Shown in pieces: positions 28,881 through 37,396 of a stretch of 64,000 nt of DNA. A program made the position numbers and the translations under genes. The DNA lies in NCBI GenBank assembly GCA_003225055.1, contig QIAU01000183.1, forward strand, positions 1 through 64,000, read 5' to 3'. Origin of the DNA: Acidobacteriota bacterium. GTDB taxonomy: Bacteria > Acidobacteriota > Terriglobia > Terriglobales > Acidobacteriaceae. Positions within the stretch are counted from its first letter, which is position 1. Every line of letters starts with the position of its first letter. The notes below the pieces were generated by a model. It saw only the letters and a program-made list of their open reading frames with translations. It was not told the DNA's origin and did no database searches.

Positions 28881-28961
28881 ATGCTTACGAACGCAGTTGA
28901 GATCGTAGTTGCGTTAGTAGTCATCTACATATTGATTCGTTACTGGAGAAAGCGCGCTTAG
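28881..28961 (+). CDS. 26-residue single-pass membrane microprotein
   Basis: The peptide MLTNAVEIVVALVVIYILIR then YWRKRA has one hydrophobic helix (about residues 5-20) and a basic C-terminal tail, a positive-inside-like pattern. A GGGAGG site lies 7 bp before the ATG, stronger than many neighbours have. It follows the coiled-coil gene by 55 bp and could be co-transcribed. No known family. Confidence 0.5.
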   Translation: MLTNAVEIVVALVVIYILIRYWRKRA

Positions 28962-29205
28962 CCGTCGTGAAGCTGATACTGCCAAATGGCCTCGGTCCTA
29001 CGCTCCCATTCCACTTCCGCACGCAGTCTTTGTGAAACTGCCGTAATCGGGTTGCTTGTGCTCAGATCCCGATTCACGATCTCTCACGAGTTCAACCGGA
29101 TCGTCGGCCGCCAGGAGGACCAACCATTTCATCGACTGTTGTAGGCTTCAACGATCCTGTAGGCGCGTTCGACATCCATAATTGAAGAACTCTCCCGAGG
29201 AACAC

Positions 29206-30063
29206 CTAGTGAGGACTTGATGCAGCGTCTGGCATAGTGCTCAATTCTGATGGCGAGAGCCGGGATCGATCGCAATAGCCATACCCTTTGACGCATGCCG
29301 TGTAGTTCCTCTGGTGCTCAACGGCCTCCATGGCGGCCAATTCTGCCGCTGTCAGCTTGGAGTAGTCGCAAGATTCTGCGCCGCTTTTGCACCCGGAGGC
29401 GTTGCGCCGATGCTCGGCGGCGGTAATTGCGGTGGCTTCCGGTTTAGTCAGTTTCGAGTGTTCACAGGTGCTGTAACCATCCCTGCAAGAGGAGAGGTTA
29501 CGCTGATGTTCGGCAACGGCCACTGAGCTTGCTTCGCGCTGCGTCAGCTTCGAGTAGTTGCAGGTCTCGAAGCCTTCGCTGCAATCTGAGAAATTGCGCT
29601 CGTGTTCGGCAACGGCCACTGCTCTTGCCTCCGGCTGGGTCAGCTTCGAGTAGTTGCAGGTTCCGAAGCCTTCGCTGCAATTCGAGAAATTGCGCTCATG
29701 TTCAGCAACGGCCACTGCCCTTGCTTCCCGCTGGGTCAACTTCGAGTAGTTGCAGGTTCCGGACCCTTCGCTGCAATCTGAGAAATTGCGCTCGTGTTCG
29801 GCAACGGCCACTGCTCTCGTTTCCGGCAGAGTCAATTTGGAGTAGTCGCATGACCCAACGCCGTTCCTACAGTCCAAGAAGGTGCGCTGGTGCTCAGCGG
29901 CGGCAACCGCGATCGCTTCCGCCTGGGTCAGCAAGGCGAAGTCGCAGATCGCCGATCCGCTTGTGCAAGCCGCGAGATTCTCGCGATGGTCGGGTATTTG
30001 AGCAAATAGAAGAACGTGCGAGAGGCTAAGGTACATTAGCCAAGCCCAAGAGGGTCGCCGCAT
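29206..30063 (-). CDS. Secreted Cys-rich 32-residue repeat protein, copy A
   Basis: 285 residues from the ATG at 30,063, set by GGAGG 5 bp upstream. The signal peptide is AWLMYLSLSHVLLFAQ. Eight tandem units of about 32 residues follow with consensus C-x2-G-x3-C-[DNE]-x-SKLT-x2-EA-x-A-[VI]-x-[AV]-AEHxRN. Examples are CSEGSGTCNYSKLT and ARAVAVAEHERN. Each unit has two Cys that could pair, plus a conserved helix. It is probably folded outside the cytoplasm. No named family is known to me. An HTH gene lies directly upstream, and copy B at 47,418 has the same arrangement. Confidence 0.85.
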   Translation of the reverse strand: MRRPSWAWLMYLSLSHVLLFAQIPDHRENLAACTSGSAICDFALLTQAEAIAVAAAEHQRTFLDCRNGVGSCDYSKLTLPETRAVAVAEHERNFSDCSEGSGTCNYSKLTQREARAVAVAEHERNFSNCSEGFGTCNYSKLTQPEARAVAVAEHERNFSDCSEGFETCNYSKLTQREASSVAVAEHQRNLSSCRDGYSTCEHSKLTKPEATAITAAEHRRNASGCKSGAESCDYSKLTAAELAAMEAVEHQRNYTACVKGYGYCDRSRLSPSELSTMPDAASSPH

Positions 30064-30108
30064 ACTGACCTCCAAACGTTTAATGATTTCGCATTGCCGA
30101 TCCAAAGC

Positions 30109-30396
30109 TCATAAGAAACATGCACTCTGCTGAACGACATGCGCTCCGATCAGTCTCCTCGCCTGCACTAGGCGGCGCGAAGTGTCGGTTGTGCTGCGTC
30201 GTTCGCACGCAGAACCTAAGGTGGCCCGTGTGCTTGTCTCCAAAAAGTGACAGAGCCACGATACGCAATCTTGAACTGTAGGTTCCGGAAGCCCTAGCTT
30301 CTTTGCAATCTCGCCGTCATTAAGACCCTGCGCTACCATCTTGTAAACGGGGCCGAGGACATCCATTCTTTCCCATCTTTCCCAAGAAACACGCAT
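30109..30396 (-). CDS. LuxR/GerE-like helix-turn-helix protein, copy A
   Basis: 95 residues. The core, VYKMVAQGLNDGEIAKKLGL then PEPTVQDCVSWLCHFLE, is the four-helix GerE/LuxR DNA-binding domain without a sensor or receiver domain. It resembles the gene at 48,321 (GFNDGEIAKKLDLTELNVQS). The C-terminal 40 residues are unlike that copy. It lies 45 bp before the repeat-protein gene on the same strand, so it probably controls or accompanies it. Upstream signals are weak. Confidence 0.75.
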   Translation of the reverse strand: MRVSWERWERMDVLGPVYKMVAQGLNDGEIAKKLGLPEPTVQDCVSWLCHFLETSTRATLGSACERRSTTDTSRRLVQARRLIGAHVVQQSACFL

Positions 30397-30451
30397 TACA
30401 TGCCTGCTTTCTCCATCCCCGGAAGATTATTCGGAGTAGCAGCCGCCCGCA

Positions 30452-30736
30452 TCATCTGCATGTGCTGTTACCCGGTTCCTCGTGGGGTTCGAGCCTGGGT
30501 TTGGCCTCTTCCACTTTCAGAGGGATGCGCAATACCGCCGTCCCATTCAAGCTTACAACGGCCTTCATCGCAGCAATGTCATTTGTCATCTCGACAAAGG
30601 CAAAACCGGGTGGATATCCGGTATTGGGGTCCGTTATGATCTGGACTTCTTCGACTGCTCCGTACGTTTGAAACAACGTACCAAGTTCGTCCGGTGCCAG
30701 ATTAGAGGACAGGTTTCCAACAAATAAGTTTTTCAA
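30452..30736 (-). CDS. RRM-type RNA-binding protein
   Basis: 94 residues from a TTG with an AAAGGA site 6 bp upstream. It is a single RNA recognition motif with RNP2 LFVGNL (residues 4-9) and RNP1 GFAFVEM, then a charged tail. Bacterial RRM proteins of this size bind single-stranded RNA, often under cold or stress conditions. It works in the cytoplasm. The targets are unknown. Confidence 0.92.
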   Translation of the reverse strand: MKNLFVGNLSSNLAPDELGTLFQTYGAVEEVQIITDPNTGYPPGFAFVEMTNDIAAMKAVVSLNGTAVLRIPLKVEEAKPRLEPHEEPGNSTCR

Positions 30737-30852
30737 TAAATTCCTTTGCCTGCCGACCCATTCGACTGTGGCCTAAAAATCAGGTCATGGCGGTTTCTGC
30801 CAGAGAGGAGGGAACGTGATCCAAGGCTTCGCTTAGCGCCATCGCGGCTGCC

Positions 30853-31155
30853 TCACTCTCTTCTTCTGTAGGCGTCTGCACCTGGAGCAAGCCGTTGCGA
30901 CCAAGATTGGGCCGGCGGCGAGAATGCATCCTGGTGCTGCATAATCAATTCCAAGTTGTGCGCCAGATCGACGGACTTATATCCATTCTCGAAGTGGATT
31001 CCGCCGGTGTGAAACGTGGAAGGCGACATCCAGTATTCACACGCCAGGTGCCAATGGCCCCGAGTCGTCGACAACCAAAGCTTGAGATATTCGATGGAAT
31101 CTCGTGGACCGAAGGCGTAATCAACATGGATCAGCCCTGATTCGTTAGCTTGCAT
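30853..31155 (-). CDS. Hypothetical protein
   Basis: 100 residues from the ATG at 31,155; an alternative GTG lies at 31,179, and neither has a strong ribosome site. The sequence HVDYAFGPRDSIEYLKLWLS then RGHWHLACEYWMSP is rich in aromatic residues and looks soluble. No family is recognised. It lies downstream of the membrane-protein gene on the same strand. Confidence 0.5.
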   Translation of the reverse strand: MQANESGLIHVDYAFGPRDSIEYLKLWLSTTRGHWHLACEYWMSPSTFHTGGIHFENGYKSVDLAHNLELIMQHQDAFSPPAQSWSQRLAPGADAYRRRE

Positions 31156-31223
31156 CAGATCTCGCCAACTCAACATCACCGCGCATTAAAGAATGCGGTC
31201 GAGACTATCGCACTTTTCCGGTC

Positions 31224-31574
31224 TCATAACGACTCGCTTCCGGGCATACGGTCAGTGATCGATGCAATCGATAGCCTGCGCTGTGGCTGCAAGAGCTCGA
31301 GCGAAAAGAAAAATAGAAGCAGCGTGAGAGTACTCACCACCACGAAAACGTATTTCGAGAATCCAATCGGTAGAATGGGATTGAACAGGCCCGCGACGAG
31401 CAGAAATAGACTCATCCAGACGTACTGGCGCATACCCGCCGCTTGCACGAGAACGACAAAGGCTGCTGCCGAGACCACGAATTGGAGAAGGATCCCGTAG
31501 CCTCCGAGCGGACGCCAGAAAAGACCTCCAATCAACACGGCAATCGCAACCCATTTCAAAATCTTGGTAAGCAT
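31224..31574 (-). CDS. Small integral membrane protein (DUF6804-like)
   Basis: 116 residues with four hydrophobic segments (near residues 5-22, 27-48, 52-72 and 76-95) and a GGGAGG site before the ATG. The pattern LFWRPLGGYGILLQFVVSAA and FNPILPIGF resembles the DUF6804 four-helix membrane family. It sits in the inner membrane. No function is known. Confidence 0.75.
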   Translation of the reverse strand: MLTKILKWVAIAVLIGGLFWRPLGGYGILLQFVVSAAAFVVLVQAAGMRQYVWMSLFLLVAGLFNPILPIGFSKYVFVVVSTLTLLLFFFSLELLQPQRRLSIASITDRMPGSESL

Positions 31575-31680
31575 TCATTCCTCCCGTATTTTATCTTGCA
31601 CAGAAGCACGCAGCCTAAACGACATCATTTTTGTGGCTGCGAGGCGCTCCACTCCATTCTTGGTGAAGCTTGCATCGTCA

Positions 31681-32112
31681 TCAGCCGCACGCCCATTCAG
31701 CATCCTTCCGGTTTGTCCGCCGTTGTTGGATGTCATCCAAGCGACAACTCTGTTGTATGTGCCGGCAGTTTGCGGAAACGCTGGTGTATGGCACGCCTAA
31801 GAAGTCTTTGGCAGTTATCCCGGTGACTTCAAGACAATTGAAGTTTTGATCGCTCGTCTTAGCTAAAATCCGCTTCAACGCCTTCCGAATGTTCTTTGCT
31901 CCCACAGACCCGAAGAACATCGCTTTCACTTCTCCCGCCATGAAGAAGAAGTTCCAGCCAGCGGCATGAATTTTACGGTCGAGAGCGAAGCCATTTCCGG
32001 CTCCAACTACGCTCCAGGTCCCGACATACCCCTCACTCTCGATCCCCAGCGCCTGCGCTATCGAGGCCCGGTCGTCGATGAGAACGGTACCGACTTGAAT
32101 TTCTTGTGACAT
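31681..32112 (-). CDS. Conserved hypothetical protein
   Basis: 143 residues. An AGAGGA site lies just before the ATG. The sequence VGTVLIDDRASIAQALGIES, LDRKIHAAGWNFFFMAGEVK and FNCLEVTGITAKDFLGVPY has the look of a conserved soluble domain seen in acidobacterial genomes. No catalytic motif or family name can be given. The last 20 residues are basic and may be a decayed extension. Confidence 0.6.
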   Translation of the reverse strand: MSQEIQVGTVLIDDRASIAQALGIESEGYVGTWSVVGAGNGFALDRKIHAAGWNFFFMAGEVKAMFFGSVGAKNIRKALKRILAKTSDQNFNCLEVTGITAKDFLGVPYTSVSANCRHIQQSCRLDDIQQRRTNRKDAEWACG

Positions 32113-32175
32113 AAGTCCTCTACATAAGACTGTGTTGGATTGCGCTCTGGAACGCCTTAACGCGGTTTTACACGA

Positions 32176-32382
32176 CTACACGGCTGGAAGCGGTCTTCCA
32201 CACTCCAGGCAAAATGCCTTTAAGCGGGAGGTGATCAACCCACAAAACGGGCACATCCGTTGTGACCGGAAACCCGCGATTGGTCCTTTCAGCCTTACGC
32301 GCACAGACGTGGTGAGATTTCTCAGTGAACGAGTAATGAAGGTCCGGAAACCGGTACAGAACGGATGAAGAACGGGTTCCAT
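32176..32382 (-). CDS. Small zinc-ribbon protein
   Basis: 68 residues from the ATG at 32,382. The C-terminal half has CPFCGLITSRLKAFCLECG, a CxxCG...CxxCG rubredoxin-like zinc knuckle. The N-terminal half is basic. A TGGTCA-type palindrome lies 86 bp upstream. It may bind nucleic acid or protein. Function unknown. Confidence 0.6.
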   Translation of the reverse strand: MEPVLHPFCTGFRTFITRSLRNLTTSVRVRLKGPIAGFRSQRMCPFCGLITSRLKAFCLECGRPLPAV

Positions 32383-32467
32383 TGGTAAAATCTCACTCGT
32401 GCAGGGGAGCGGTCCCCAACACGTTCCTGCTTGCAGATACATCATCGAACGGTTGGCCGCGAAAAGC

Positions 32468-32483
32468 TGGTCAAAAGTGACCA
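32468..32483. promoter_or_regulatory. TGGTCA-AAAG-TGACCA palindrome (site 2)
   Basis: Perfect 6-bp arms around AAAG, placed 86 bp upstream of the minus-strand zinc-ribbon gene ending at 32,382. Confidence 0.5.
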
Positions 32484-32668
32484 TGTTGCAAGATGGCGTC
32501 CCATGGTGACCGAGCGTCGACGTGAGGCGGGAGGAAAAGTCGCCGCTTGGCAGGTTCACGTAATTCCTGCCCAGATTGTGACTTTTCCCAAAAAGCATGC
32601 GATCGTCGTGCCAAGGCGATGCGGCTAACGCAATTTTTGGTCTTCAGAAATCTGACGAGTCCGAACCG

Positions 32669-32845
32669 CTACCGGTCGCGAACCGCGAGAGCCTGTACGA
32701 GTTCTTGCCTGATTTTCTTCCGGTGGGATTTTCGTCGTTCGACGTCTGTTGCGCTTGACGGAACCGTCGGAGCCGCTGTCTCCGCCCTGTTCAGAGCTAA
32801 CAGTTCTTTGATTAGAGCCGTCACTTGTTTGGAAGCATTACTCAT
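32669..32845 (-). CDS. Small basic hypothetical protein
   Basis: 58 codons. MSNASKQVTALIKELLALNR then RRKSHRKKIRQELVQALAV forms two likely amphipathic helices joined by a Pro/Ser linker. The ribosome site is weak (GAG 6 bp upstream, inside a direct repeat of ATGCTATGAG). It may be a real small regulator or DNA-binding peptide. No family is recognised. Confidence 0.4.
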   Translation of the reverse strand: MSNASKQVTALIKELLALNRAETAAPTVPSSATDVERRKSHRKKIRQELVQALAVRDR

Positions 32846-32887
32846 AGCATCTCATAGCATCTAGACTGCGGCGCACGAAGATAATCG

Positions 32888-33166
32888 TCATGTTGCACGA
32901 TCAAGCATTTCCACGAAGGCCGTCGAAATTTTGGCAACATCGACACCGTTTGTCGATGCCCATTCAACGGGCGGAAAGTGGCGCACGATATTCAGTTCAG
33001 TCACTTTGGAGTGCTTGTTGCCACACGCCAGGCAAACAGCTCCCACTTGCGTGACCTGGCTTTCCCTCGATATCTCATTCTCGCGTATGGCAAGCAAGCC
33101 GGATATAACCGGCCCGCCACAGCGGTCACAGGAATAAGCTGAGATGTGCAGGTACTGTATTCTCAT
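32888..33166 (-). CDS. Small zinc-finger hypothetical protein
   Basis: 92 residues from the ATG at 33,166, with an AGGA-type site upstream. Two Cys pairs, CDRCGGP and CLACGNK, separated by about 36 residues form a probable zinc site. The C-terminal part reads VDVAKISTAFVEMLD. No family is recognised. Confidence 0.6.
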   Translation of the reverse strand: MRIQYLHISAYSCDRCGGPVISGLLAIRENEISRESQVTQVGAVCLACGNKHSKVTELNIVRHFPPVEWASTNGVDVAKISTAFVEMLDRAT

Positions 33167-33375
33167 AATGCGTCCTAGCAAGGGCCGAATCATCCGATTT
33201 ATCTTAGGGTGTTCAAACTTCACAGGTCTGTTTAAAACTGCTCAGCCAGGTGCACCCCCATTTACTTTCTCCTCCTTCGCTGCGTCAGCTTTAGCATTCG
33301 ACGGGTGGGGGAGATGCGAGGCTGAGAAAGATTGCCCACAATCGACGCGTCCTGGTCTCGACCAGTGTTCGTTTC

Positions 33376-34356
33376 TTAGCGCGATTCGCGCCGCCGTTCG
33401 TAAGATCCGTTGGCATCCAACCAATCCAAGAGACCACGAATGCTGCCTCGAGCCAGAGCGATCGAGCAATCTGCAGCCCCATAGTAAAGATTGATAGTAT
33501 CGCCATCTGCCGCCATGGTGTATCCGCAGGGGAACACAACGTCGTGGACATCGCCATGCCGCTCGTACTCGGCCTCCGGCCCAAAGATCCACGAGTCTCC
33601 ACGAAGCAAACATTTTTCCGGCTTTTCAATGTCGAAAAGAGCCAAGCCCAATCGATACAAACAGCCCGAAGGCGTGTGCCGTACTCCGTGATAAAGCACC
33701 AGCCATCCTCGCGGCGTCTCAATCGGTGGAGGCGACAACCCTATCTTGTTCGCGTCCCACCATGCCCCACGGCGAGCCTCCAGCATGAGCTTGTGATTGC
33801 CCCAGTGACGCAGATCGGGGGAGTAAGAGATCCACATGTGAGTCCCGAGGGGCGTCATGGGCCGATGAATTAGCGCCCAGAACCCATCAATTCTGCGAGG
33901 CAGGAGAGCGGTGTCCTTGTCTTCGGGCGACATGATGACGCCATATCTCTCAAAAGTTCGGAAATCCTTAGTCAATGCCAGCGAGACCCCCGGACCACCC
34001 CGGGAAAAAGACGTGTACGTCACGACGTACTGCTGAAGTTCTGGCACGAAGGTGATGCGCGGATCCTCAATTCCCCATATTTCCTCGGGATATTCATTGG
34101 GACTGGGCATCAAGGTGGGCTGGCTATCAATTTCCCACCCGTCCACTCCATTTCGCGAGCGGGCAGCACAGAAGTGTGATAGACCGCGGCGATCTTCTAC
34201 TCGACAAAGCAACAGGGTCGAACCATCCGCGAGCAGCGTTGCCCCGGCATTGAAAACGCTGTTGATGGTGTAAGGCCAGTCTCTGCCCGTCAGGATTGGA
34301 TTGGCAGGGTGGCGAAGGAGCAAAGGCTCAAAACGAGTGGCTATAGCAATACTCAT
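33376..34356 (-). CDS. GH130-type mannoside phosphorylase
   Basis: 326 residues. The five-bladed propeller motifs of GH130 are visible: HPANPILTGRDWPYTINSVF then NAGATLLADGSTLLLCRVED, EEIWGIEDPRITFV, RGAWWDANKIGLSPPPIET and GWLVLYHGVRHT. In GH130, a single Asp (the IEDPR motif) drives phosphorolysis of beta-mannosides. The gene starts 6 bp after the fusion glycosyltransferase gene and surely shares its transcript. Together they suggest making and trimming of a mannose-containing glycan or compatible solute. Confidence 0.88.
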   Translation of the reverse strand: MSIAIATRFEPLLLRHPANPILTGRDWPYTINSVFNAGATLLADGSTLLLCRVEDRRGLSHFCAARSRNGVDGWEIDSQPTLMPSPNEYPEEIWGIEDPRITFVPELQQYVVTYTSFSRGGPGVSLALTKDFRTFERYGVIMSPEDKDTALLPRRIDGFWALIHRPMTPLGTHMWISYSPDLRHWGNHKLMLEARRGAWWDANKIGLSPPPIETPRGWLVLYHGVRHTPSGCLYRLGLALFDIEKPEKCLLRGDSWIFGPEAEYERHGDVHDVVFPCGYTMAADGDTINLYYGAADCSIALARGSIRGLLDWLDANGSYERRRESR

Positions 34357-34362
34357 AAGATT

Positions 34363-36786
34363 TCACGAATTGTCGAAGGAACATCCAGTGCCAGACACAA
34401 CAACCTCTGATTCAAAAGAGATTGCCTTCATCGCCGGAGGTTGGAACTCTTGCAGCAGGTGCATTTCCGCCAGGGCCATTAGGAATGCCAGCGACGACTC
34501 CGCTCCCTGATTCTCATTAACTCGCTCCGGATGCAGCCCATCCCGACAGCCGCCGGTACTCGGGTCGTAAAGCGGAATTCGGAGATCGTTCTCCCCCATG
34601 AACCAGTTGAAAGCTGACCAGGCTTCCTTGCGCCAACGATCGTTTCCGGTTACACGATAGGCTTCAAGACATGCCGAGACAGCACCCCCTGCCTCTACAG
34701 GCTGCTGGTCAAACCGAGCCCTCTCGCCTGCCTTGCGATAAAAACCTTGCGATCCGATCGGGACGAAGTGGCCGTTCTCCTCGCACCGCTGTAAGGATGT
34801 GAGCCAATCTAATGCTCCGACACCAGCCGAGAGAGCACGGTGGTCCCCCGTCCGAGAGCCTGCCAGCAGAACGGCTTGCGGCAATCTCGCATTTGAGTAA
34901 GCCAGGACGTTTTCAAACCAGTTCCACTGTGGCGACTGATTTGAGTCATAGAGTTGGATCAGGCGATTCACCAGAACTGATCTCAGCTGCTGAGCATCCC
35001 GGTCGCCGGGAAAGCAGTCGAGATATTCCTGAATCCCAAGCAATGCGAAAGACCAGGCACGTGGGCTGGTGAAGGCAACGGCTGCGGCAACGGCGTTCTC
35101 GAAGATTCGACCCGCGGCACCCCTGAGCCCTTGCTCTTTAGACCGGCCCACAACAGTTCCAAGCGCCCACAATGCACGCCCATGACTATCCTCTGAACCT
35201 TCGGCTTCCTTCCATTCGCGTGAATAACTCAGGAAGTTTCGGAACCTGCCGGTCGCCGGATTGAAAGCATGTCCGAGAAAAGCTAAGTACCGCCCAGCGA
35301 AATCATCACCCATGCCCAACTGCTCGAGGAGAACGGCCAAGACGAGTGCGCGAGCGTTGTCGTCGGTCGTATACCCCTCGCCGTAGTTCGGGACGGTAAA
35401 GATCGCGTGCTGAAGTATGCCCGTGTCATCCGTCAGTCGATGCAGATGATCCAGGTTTAACAGTGGTAAGCGATTGAAGCCTTTTTCCGGCTCTGTATCC
35501 GAGAACACAGCGCGTGGCTTCCGCATTCGCTCCGCCCGCGCCCTTTCAAAGCTTCCCCCATAACGATGCGCAACCCTCTCCCACACCATGTTCCGCGCAT
35601 AAAGATAGGCGCGTTTACGCATCGCGTGGCGCGCCGCGTCATTATCCAGAAGTTCTATCGTTTTTTCGGCAATGGCAATCGGGTTTCCGAACGGGACCAA
35701 CACTCCTCGCCGATCGTCCAACAGTTCGAGGGCGTGCCAATACGGAGTCGAAATTATCGCCTTTCCAGCGCCTAACGCGTACGCCAGGGTGCCCGACACC
35801 ACCTGCTGCTCGTGGCGATAAGGCGTGATGTAAATGTCTGCCGCACTAATAAGTTCGCCCATCTCTTCAGCGCTGACAAATTGGTTATGGAAGATGACAT
35901 GCGACTCAACTCCCAGGTCCTTGGCGAGGGCCTGCAAGTAAGCTCGATACTGCTCGCCATCACGGCGGAGAACGTGGGGATGCGTCGCACCTGCGACCAT
36001 GTAAACCACGTCATCGTGTTGAGACAAAATCCGTGGAAGAGCCTGGATTACGTTCTCGATCCCTTTATTGGGCGAGAGCAAGCCGAAGGTGAGTAGTACT
36101 GCCTTTCCTTCTGTCCGAAAGCGATCCTTGTAGAAATTTGGATCGACAAACGGCAGGTCCGGAACCCCGTGGGGGATGAAGTCGATCTTGTCGCCAGGCA
36201 CTTTGAATATCTCTTGTAAGAACTGGGCAGAAAGTTCGCTCATCACAATGAGACGATCCGACCCCGCAGCGATTTCCTCCATCACCAGCCGTTGGTCAAG
36301 ACTCGGTTCACGAAGAACCGTATGGAGGGTGGTTATGACTGGCATCTTGAGCCGCCGTAGCAGGGCCAAGATGTGACTTCCCGCCGGACCGCCAAAGATC
36401 CCATATTCGTGCTGCAGGGATACCAAATCGAAGTTTGTGAAATTCAGAAACTCAGCGGCTTGCTCGTAAGATGACAAATCGTCCTGTGCAAGCGCGAGCC
36501 TGACCCGCGCAGGATACGGATACCCTGATTCCGTGTCATTGACCGGGATGGCAAACAGCCGTGCTGCACCATACTCGGTAGAAAGCGCTTCGCACAAATC
36601 GGTGGTAAACGTGGCGATCCCGCACTGCCGCGGAAGATAGTTGCCAATCACGGCTATGCGGCTCGGGAGCGATGCCCCCGACGCCAATCGAGCGGTTATG
36701 GCGGGCACTTGAGGGGATGCGACTGGGCGCCTATTCACAAGTTCGAGTGTTCGGGTAGAAGTCATGGTCTCCATTACTGACATCAA
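34363..36786 (-). CDS. GT4 glycosyltransferase fused to an alpha/alpha-hairpin domain
   Basis: 807 residues, with AGGA before the ATG. Residues about 40-420 are a GT-B glycosyltransferase: IAVIGNYLPRQCGIATFTTD, LLTFGLLSPNKGIENVIQAL and the donor-site YRHEQQVVSGTLAYALGAGK. Residues about 440-780 have repeated helical hairpins with GYTTDDNARALVLAVLLEQL, EDSHGRALWALGTVVG and EAGGAVSACLEAYRVTG, like six-hairpin glycosidases. It is cytoplasmic and in an operon with GH130. It probably elongates a mannose-containing product. The hairpin domain's activity is unproven. Confidence 0.88.
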   Translation of the reverse strand: MMSVMETMTSTRTLELVNRRPVASPQVPAITARLASGASLPSRIAVIGNYLPRQCGIATFTTDLCEALSTEYGAARLFAIPVNDTESGYPYPARVRLALAQDDLSSYEQAAEFLNFTNFDLVSLQHEYGIFGGPAGSHILALLRRLKMPVITTLHTVLREPSLDQRLVMEEIAAGSDRLIVMSELSAQFLQEIFKVPGDKIDFIPHGVPDLPFVDPNFYKDRFRTEGKAVLLTFGLLSPNKGIENVIQALPRILSQHDDVVYMVAGATHPHVLRRDGEQYRAYLQALAKDLGVESHVIFHNQFVSAEEMGELISAADIYITPYRHEQQVVSGTLAYALGAGKAIISTPYWHALELLDDRRGVLVPFGNPIAIAEKTIELLDNDAARHAMRKRAYLYARNMVWERVAHRYGGSFERARAERMRKPRAVFSDTEPEKGFNRLPLLNLDHLHRLTDDTGILQHAIFTVPNYGEGYTTDDNARALVLAVLLEQLGMGDDFAGRYLAFLGHAFNPATGRFRNFLSYSREWKEAEGSEDSHGRALWALGTVVGRSKEQGLRGAAGRIFENAVAAAVAFTSPRAWSFALLGIQEYLDCFPGDRDAQQLRSVLVNRLIQLYDSNQSPQWNWFENVLAYSNARLPQAVLLAGSRTGDHRALSAGVGALDWLTSLQRCEENGHFVPIGSQGFYRKAGERARFDQQPVEAGGAVSACLEAYRVTGNDRWRKEAWSAFNWFMGENDLRIPLYDPSTGGCRDGLHPERVNENQGAESSLAFLMALAEMHLLQEFQPPAMKAISFESEVVVSGTGCSFDNS

Positions 36787-37127
36787 TTTCCTGGTTTGCT
36801 CGGAGCTGGTATGGGAAACGGTTAACTTGCAGGTTTAACGTACCGACTCATCCGCGTTGAACTAAAGACGTGCAATGACGCCTTATTTCGTTTGGTTTAC
36901 GTGGCATTCTCTCGCGGACAGCAATCTCCCCACGTTTAGTATCAGCTTGTTAGACGATGAAGACTGGTCAAAATTGACCAGATTGCAATTCGACAATGCC
37001 CTACCCTGAGGTGTAGTCCTTAGCCATGCTGTATCTGGCACGAGGGCCGCTTCGCTGGCACGTTCTTGCGAGCCCTTCGATGGCGGCTCTTTAATTTGAC
37101 ATGTTGTACGTTCGCAGGAGGGTTCCC
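36787..37127. other. Divergent intergenic region with palindrome
   Basis: Separates the minus-strand glycan operon from the plus-strand small genes and carries site 3. No gene was recognised. Confidence 0.45.
36965..36980. promoter_or_regulatory. TGGTCA-AAAT-TGACCA palindrome (site 3)
   Basis: Perfect 6-bp arms; symmetry extends to CTGGTCA...TGACCAG. It lies between divergent genes, 179 bp before the glycosyltransferase and 148 bp before the plus-strand gene at 37,128. Confidence 0.55.
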
Positions 37128-37304
37128 ATGATGGCACCTGAAAAAGGTCCCAATCGCTTGAACATGAAATTCACAGATTTCGGTAGAAAAGTTGTCATTC
37201 ATCTTGTGCGTGGTCTTCCTCCAAAAGTAAGCAGCGATAAGAAAACAATCACTATTACGTTCCCAGAGCAACGAGCTAGCCGCAGCAAGCTCCCTAAAGG
37301 GTAG
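37128..37304 (+). CDS. Small basic hypothetical protein
   Basis: 58 codons from ATG with AGGAGGG 5 bp upstream. The sequence KFTDFGRKVVIHLVRGLPPK then KTITITFPEQRASRSK reads as a beta-rich basic protein. No family is recognised. Confidence 0.55.
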   Translation: MMAPEKGPNRLNMKFTDFGRKVVIHLVRGLPPKVSSDKKTITITFPEQRASRSKLPKG

Positions 37305-37396
37305 TCGGCTGCAGGCATTGCGCCCGGCGAACCGTCCTGTCTCGAGTGAGGAAGACATACCGGGAACAGAAACTCTGGTTTCTGCGTGGTAATTTT

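Noticed and set aside
32547-32864. 105-codon plus-strand frame
   Set aside because: The opposite strand holds a better small frame (32,669-32,845) with helical composition; the plus frame has no ribosome site.
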